DNA of 64,000 nt from Bordetella petrii (GTDB taxonomy: Bacteria > Pseudomonadota > Gammaproteobacteria > Burkholderiales > Burkholderiaceae_B): contig WMBV01000026.1 of the NCBI GenBank assembly GCA_017745595.1, positions 28,529-92,528 on the forward strand, given 5' to 3'. Position numbers and translations under genes: made by a program. Below, piece by piece: positions 62,335 to 64,000 of this stretch. Under the pieces are notes generated by a model. That model worked only from the letters and a program-made list of their open reading frames with translations, was not told the origin of the DNA and searched no databases. The stretch's first letter is position 1. Each line of letters starts with the position of its first letter.

Positions 62335-63104
62335 GCGTGGGCTCCCTGCAGTTCTCCTTCGCTGGTGCCCATGTAGGCCTGCATCACGGCGGGGTGGCGC
62401 GAAACTTCGGCATAAGGTCCTTCGGCCAGCACCGAGCCGCGCGCCAGCACGGTGATGGTGTCGGCGATGGACGACACGACGTTCATATTGTGTTCCACCA
62501 TCAGAATGGTGCGGCCCTGGCTGACCCGCTTGATCAGCTGGGTGACGCGGTCGACGTCTTCGTGGCCCATGCCCTGGGTGGGCTCGTCGAGCAGCATCAG
62601 TTCGGGTTCCATGGCCAGCGTGGTGGCGATCTCGAGCGCGCGCTTGCGCCCGTAGGGCAGGTTGAGGGTGGTTTCGTCGGCGAAGCCGCCCAGGTCGACC
62701 TGTTCGAGCAACTGGCGCGCCAGCGGGTCGAGCCTGCCCAGTTGTTTTTCGCTGCGCCAGAAATGGAACGACAGGCCGGTTTTGCGCTGCAGGCCGATGC
62801 GCACGTTTTCCAGTACCGTCAGGTGCGGGAACACCGCCGAGATCTGGAACGAGCGGATGATGCCGCGCCGCGCGATCTGGGCCGGGCGTTCGCCGGTGAT
62901 GTCCTGGCCGTTGAAAAAAATCTGGCCCGAGGTGGGCGCCAGGAACTTCGTCAGCAGGTTGAAGCAGGTGGTCTTGCCCGCGCCGTTCGGGCCGATGAGC
63001 GCATGGATGTGGCCGCGCTTGACGCGCAGATCGACGCCATTGACGGCGACGAAGCCGAGAAATTCTTTGGTAAGGCCCTTTGTCTCCAGGATAACGTCAT
63101 CCAT
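62331..63104 (-). CDS. HAAT ABC transporter ATPase, LivG type
   Basis: 257-residue ATPase: Walker A GPNGAGKTTC, Q-loop RSFQISAVFPHL, signature NLPYGRKRALEIATTL, Walker B LMLLDEPTQGMGHED, H-loop VEHNMNVV. I chose the ATG at 63104 (MDDVILETKGLTKEF) because that is the usual LivG start and gives normal length. An in-frame ATG at 63188 would add 28 non-conserved residues; neither start has a clear ribosome binding site. It is the first gene of the second HAAT operon. Confidence 0.92.
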   Translation of the reverse strand: MDDVILETKGLTKEFLGFVAVNGVDLRVKRGHIHALIGPNGAGKTTCFNLLTKFLAPTSGQIFFNGQDITGERPAQIARRGIIRSFQISAVFPHLTVLENVRIGLQRKTGLSFHFWRSEKQLGRLDPLARQLLEQVDLGGFADETTLNLPYGRKRALEIATTLAMEPELMLLDEPTQGMGHEDVDRVTQLIKRVSQGRTILMVEHNMNVVSSIADTITVLARGSVLAEGPYAEVSRHPAVMQAYMGTSEGELQGAHA

Positions 63105-63257
63105 GTCCGCGGCACCAGCGCTATATTTTTTAAGAGTTGCCGGCGAGTATGCGGACCTATCCCCCAAAATTCCATGAGGGTTTTTCATAGGTATTGCGCT
63201 GCGGCATGGCAGATTGTCGGATGGCCGACAATGCGCCGCGGGCAGGCGTATAAACCT

Positions 63258-63896
63258 CTATTGCGCAGGGGTCTTGTGCTTGAACTCGCACAGGTCCGCG
63301 ATGCCGCACTGCGGGCATTTGGGCTTGCGCGCCACGCAGACATAGCGGCCATGCAGGATCAGCCAGTGGTGGGCATCCTGCATGTATTCGGCGGGTACGA
63401 ATTTTTCCAGTTTGTGTTCGACTTCCAGCACATTTTTGCCCGGCGCGATGCCGGTGCGGTTCGCGACCCGGAAAATATGGGTGTCGACCGCCATGGTGGG
63501 CTGGCCGAACGCCGTGTTCAACACCACGTTGGCCGTCTTGCGGCCCACCCCGGGCAGGGCTTCCAGCGCCTCGCGCGTTTGCGGCACTTCGCCGCCGTGG
63601 CGCTCGAGCAGCAGCCGGCAGGTGGCGATCGCGTTCTTGGCCTTGGTGCGGTACAGGCCGATGGTCTTGATGTAGTCGGCCAGGCCGGCCTCGCCCAGCG
63701 CCAGCATGCCTTCGGGCGTGCCGTGCTTCGGGAAGAACTTGCGCGTGGCCAGGTTCACCGACTTGTCGGTGGCCTGCGCCGACAGCAGCACCGCGATCAG
63801 CAACTGAAAGGGCGTGTCGTATTCGAGTTCGGTGGTCGGGGTGGGGTTGGCCGCCTGCAGGCGGGCGAAGATGGCACGGCGTTTGGCGGCGTTCAT
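63258..63896 (-). CDS. nth: Endonuclease III
   Basis: DNA glycosylase/AP lyase for oxidised pyrimidines, 212 residues. The helix-hairpin-helix and catalytic residues are in LEALPGVGRKTANVVLNTAFGQPTMAVDTHIFRV (Lys in GRKT, Asp in VDTH). The C-terminal iron-sulfur cluster has the C-x6-C-x2-C-x5-C spacing (CVARKPKCPQCGIADLC). The start overlaps the upstream gene stop (ATGA), indicating an operon with the rnfB-like gene. The 153-bp gap toward livG holds no gene. Confidence 0.97.
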   Translation of the reverse strand: MNAAKRRAIFARLQAANPTPTTELEYDTPFQLLIAVLLSAQATDKSVNLATRKFFPKHGTPEGMLALGEAGLADYIKTIGLYRTKAKNAIATCRLLLERHGGEVPQTREALEALPGVGRKTANVVLNTAFGQPTMAVDTHIFRVANRTGIAPGKNVLEVEHKLEKFVPAEYMQDAHHWLILHGRYVCVARKPKCPQCGIADLCEFKHKTPAQ

Positions 63897-64000
63897 GAAG
63901 GCGTGGCAGAGCGGCGGGCCCGGGCGCGGGCCAGGGCGGATTCGATGGCGGCCCGCTTGCGGGTGTCGTCAGCGGGGCTGGCGGCCGGACGGGGCGGGGC
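63893..64000 (-). CDS. C-terminal fragment of an RnfB-like electron transport protein
   Basis: Thirty-five codons on the minus strand, open from the window edge to a TGA that overlaps the nth ATG. The translation is a basic, Ala/Arg-rich tail (DDTRKRAAIESALARAR). This matches the kind of C-terminal tail found on RnfB-type ferredoxin proteins, which precede nth in many betaproteobacteria. The conserved Fe-S domains lie outside the window, so the call rests on context and tail composition. Confidence 0.55.
   Translation of the reverse strand, partial: APPRPAASPADDTRKRAAIESALARARARRSATPS

Overview
The window is about 64 kb of GC-rich DNA with dense, short-spaced genes. It looks like a betaproteobacterial chromosome of the family Alcaligenaceae, and Bordetella (or close kin such as Achromobacter) fits best. 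The reasons are gene order and family content: nuoLMN followed by a DUF2818 gene and a TonB-dependent siderophore receptor; ahpC-ahpD next to a RisA/RisS two-component pair; a Par27-type parvulin; a TsaB-RimI fusion; and several orphan Bug (TctC-type) binding proteins. The species assignment is an inference from memory of these families, since no search could be run.

Layout. 1-4.2 kb: end of the complex I operon (nuoL partial, nuoM, nuoN, DUF2818) with a strong terminator. 4.2-6.6 kb: an iron-siderophore receptor with its own regulatory region. 6.7-18 kb: housekeeping genes (serB, mfd, ispD-ispF, ahpCD, risAS, tsaB-rimI, a family-4 uracil-DNA glycosylase). 18-30 kb: a non-coding segment with a long inverted repeat, then lplT, smc-zipA-ligA, and the msrB-yciB-bolA-par27 group. 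29.2-31.1 kb: a complete BioMNY biotin ECF transporter. 31.3-36.2 kb: a branched-chain-amino-acid-type (HAAT) ABC transporter with a fused permease-ATPase.

36.5-54.3 kb is the most distinctive part, a catabolic supercluster. An IclR regulator, a 3-hydroxyisobutyrate-dehydrogenase-like enzyme and an aldehyde dehydrogenase diverge from a long operon. That operon holds two Bug proteins, a three-subunit biotin-dependent acyl-CoA carboxylase, an enoyl-CoA hydratase/3-hydroxyacyl-CoA dehydrogenase fusion, a DUF35 protein with a cysteine-less thiolase-like protein, and a two-subunit CoA-transferase. A consensus-like promoter with a perfect GTTCTG-N5-CAGAAC operator lies between the two arms. A second block follows: a dienoyl-CoA-reductase-like SDR, an ADP-forming acyl-CoA synthetase and a third Bug protein, with a LysR gene facing it. 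The set reads as uptake, oxidation, CoA activation, carboxylation, hydration/oxidation and C-C cleavage of a carboxylic acid that I cannot name.

55.2-64 kb: a branched-chain aminotransferase-like enzyme, an orphan glycine-betaine-type binding protein, a FUSC-family membrane protein, a second HAAT transporter (livG, livF, binding protein, livH, livM), nth, and the 3' end of an rnfB-like gene.

A family of inverted-repeat elements built on GGTGTCTGAC/GTCAGACACC (or the GTGTCAGGC/GCCTGACAC variant) occurs at six places. Five sit in gaps between convergent genes. The sixth abuts a 24-bp fragment identical to the inside of the iclR gene on the opposite strand, as if that gap had once been convergent too. 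No rRNA, tRNA, CRISPR array, transposase or prophage gene was seen.
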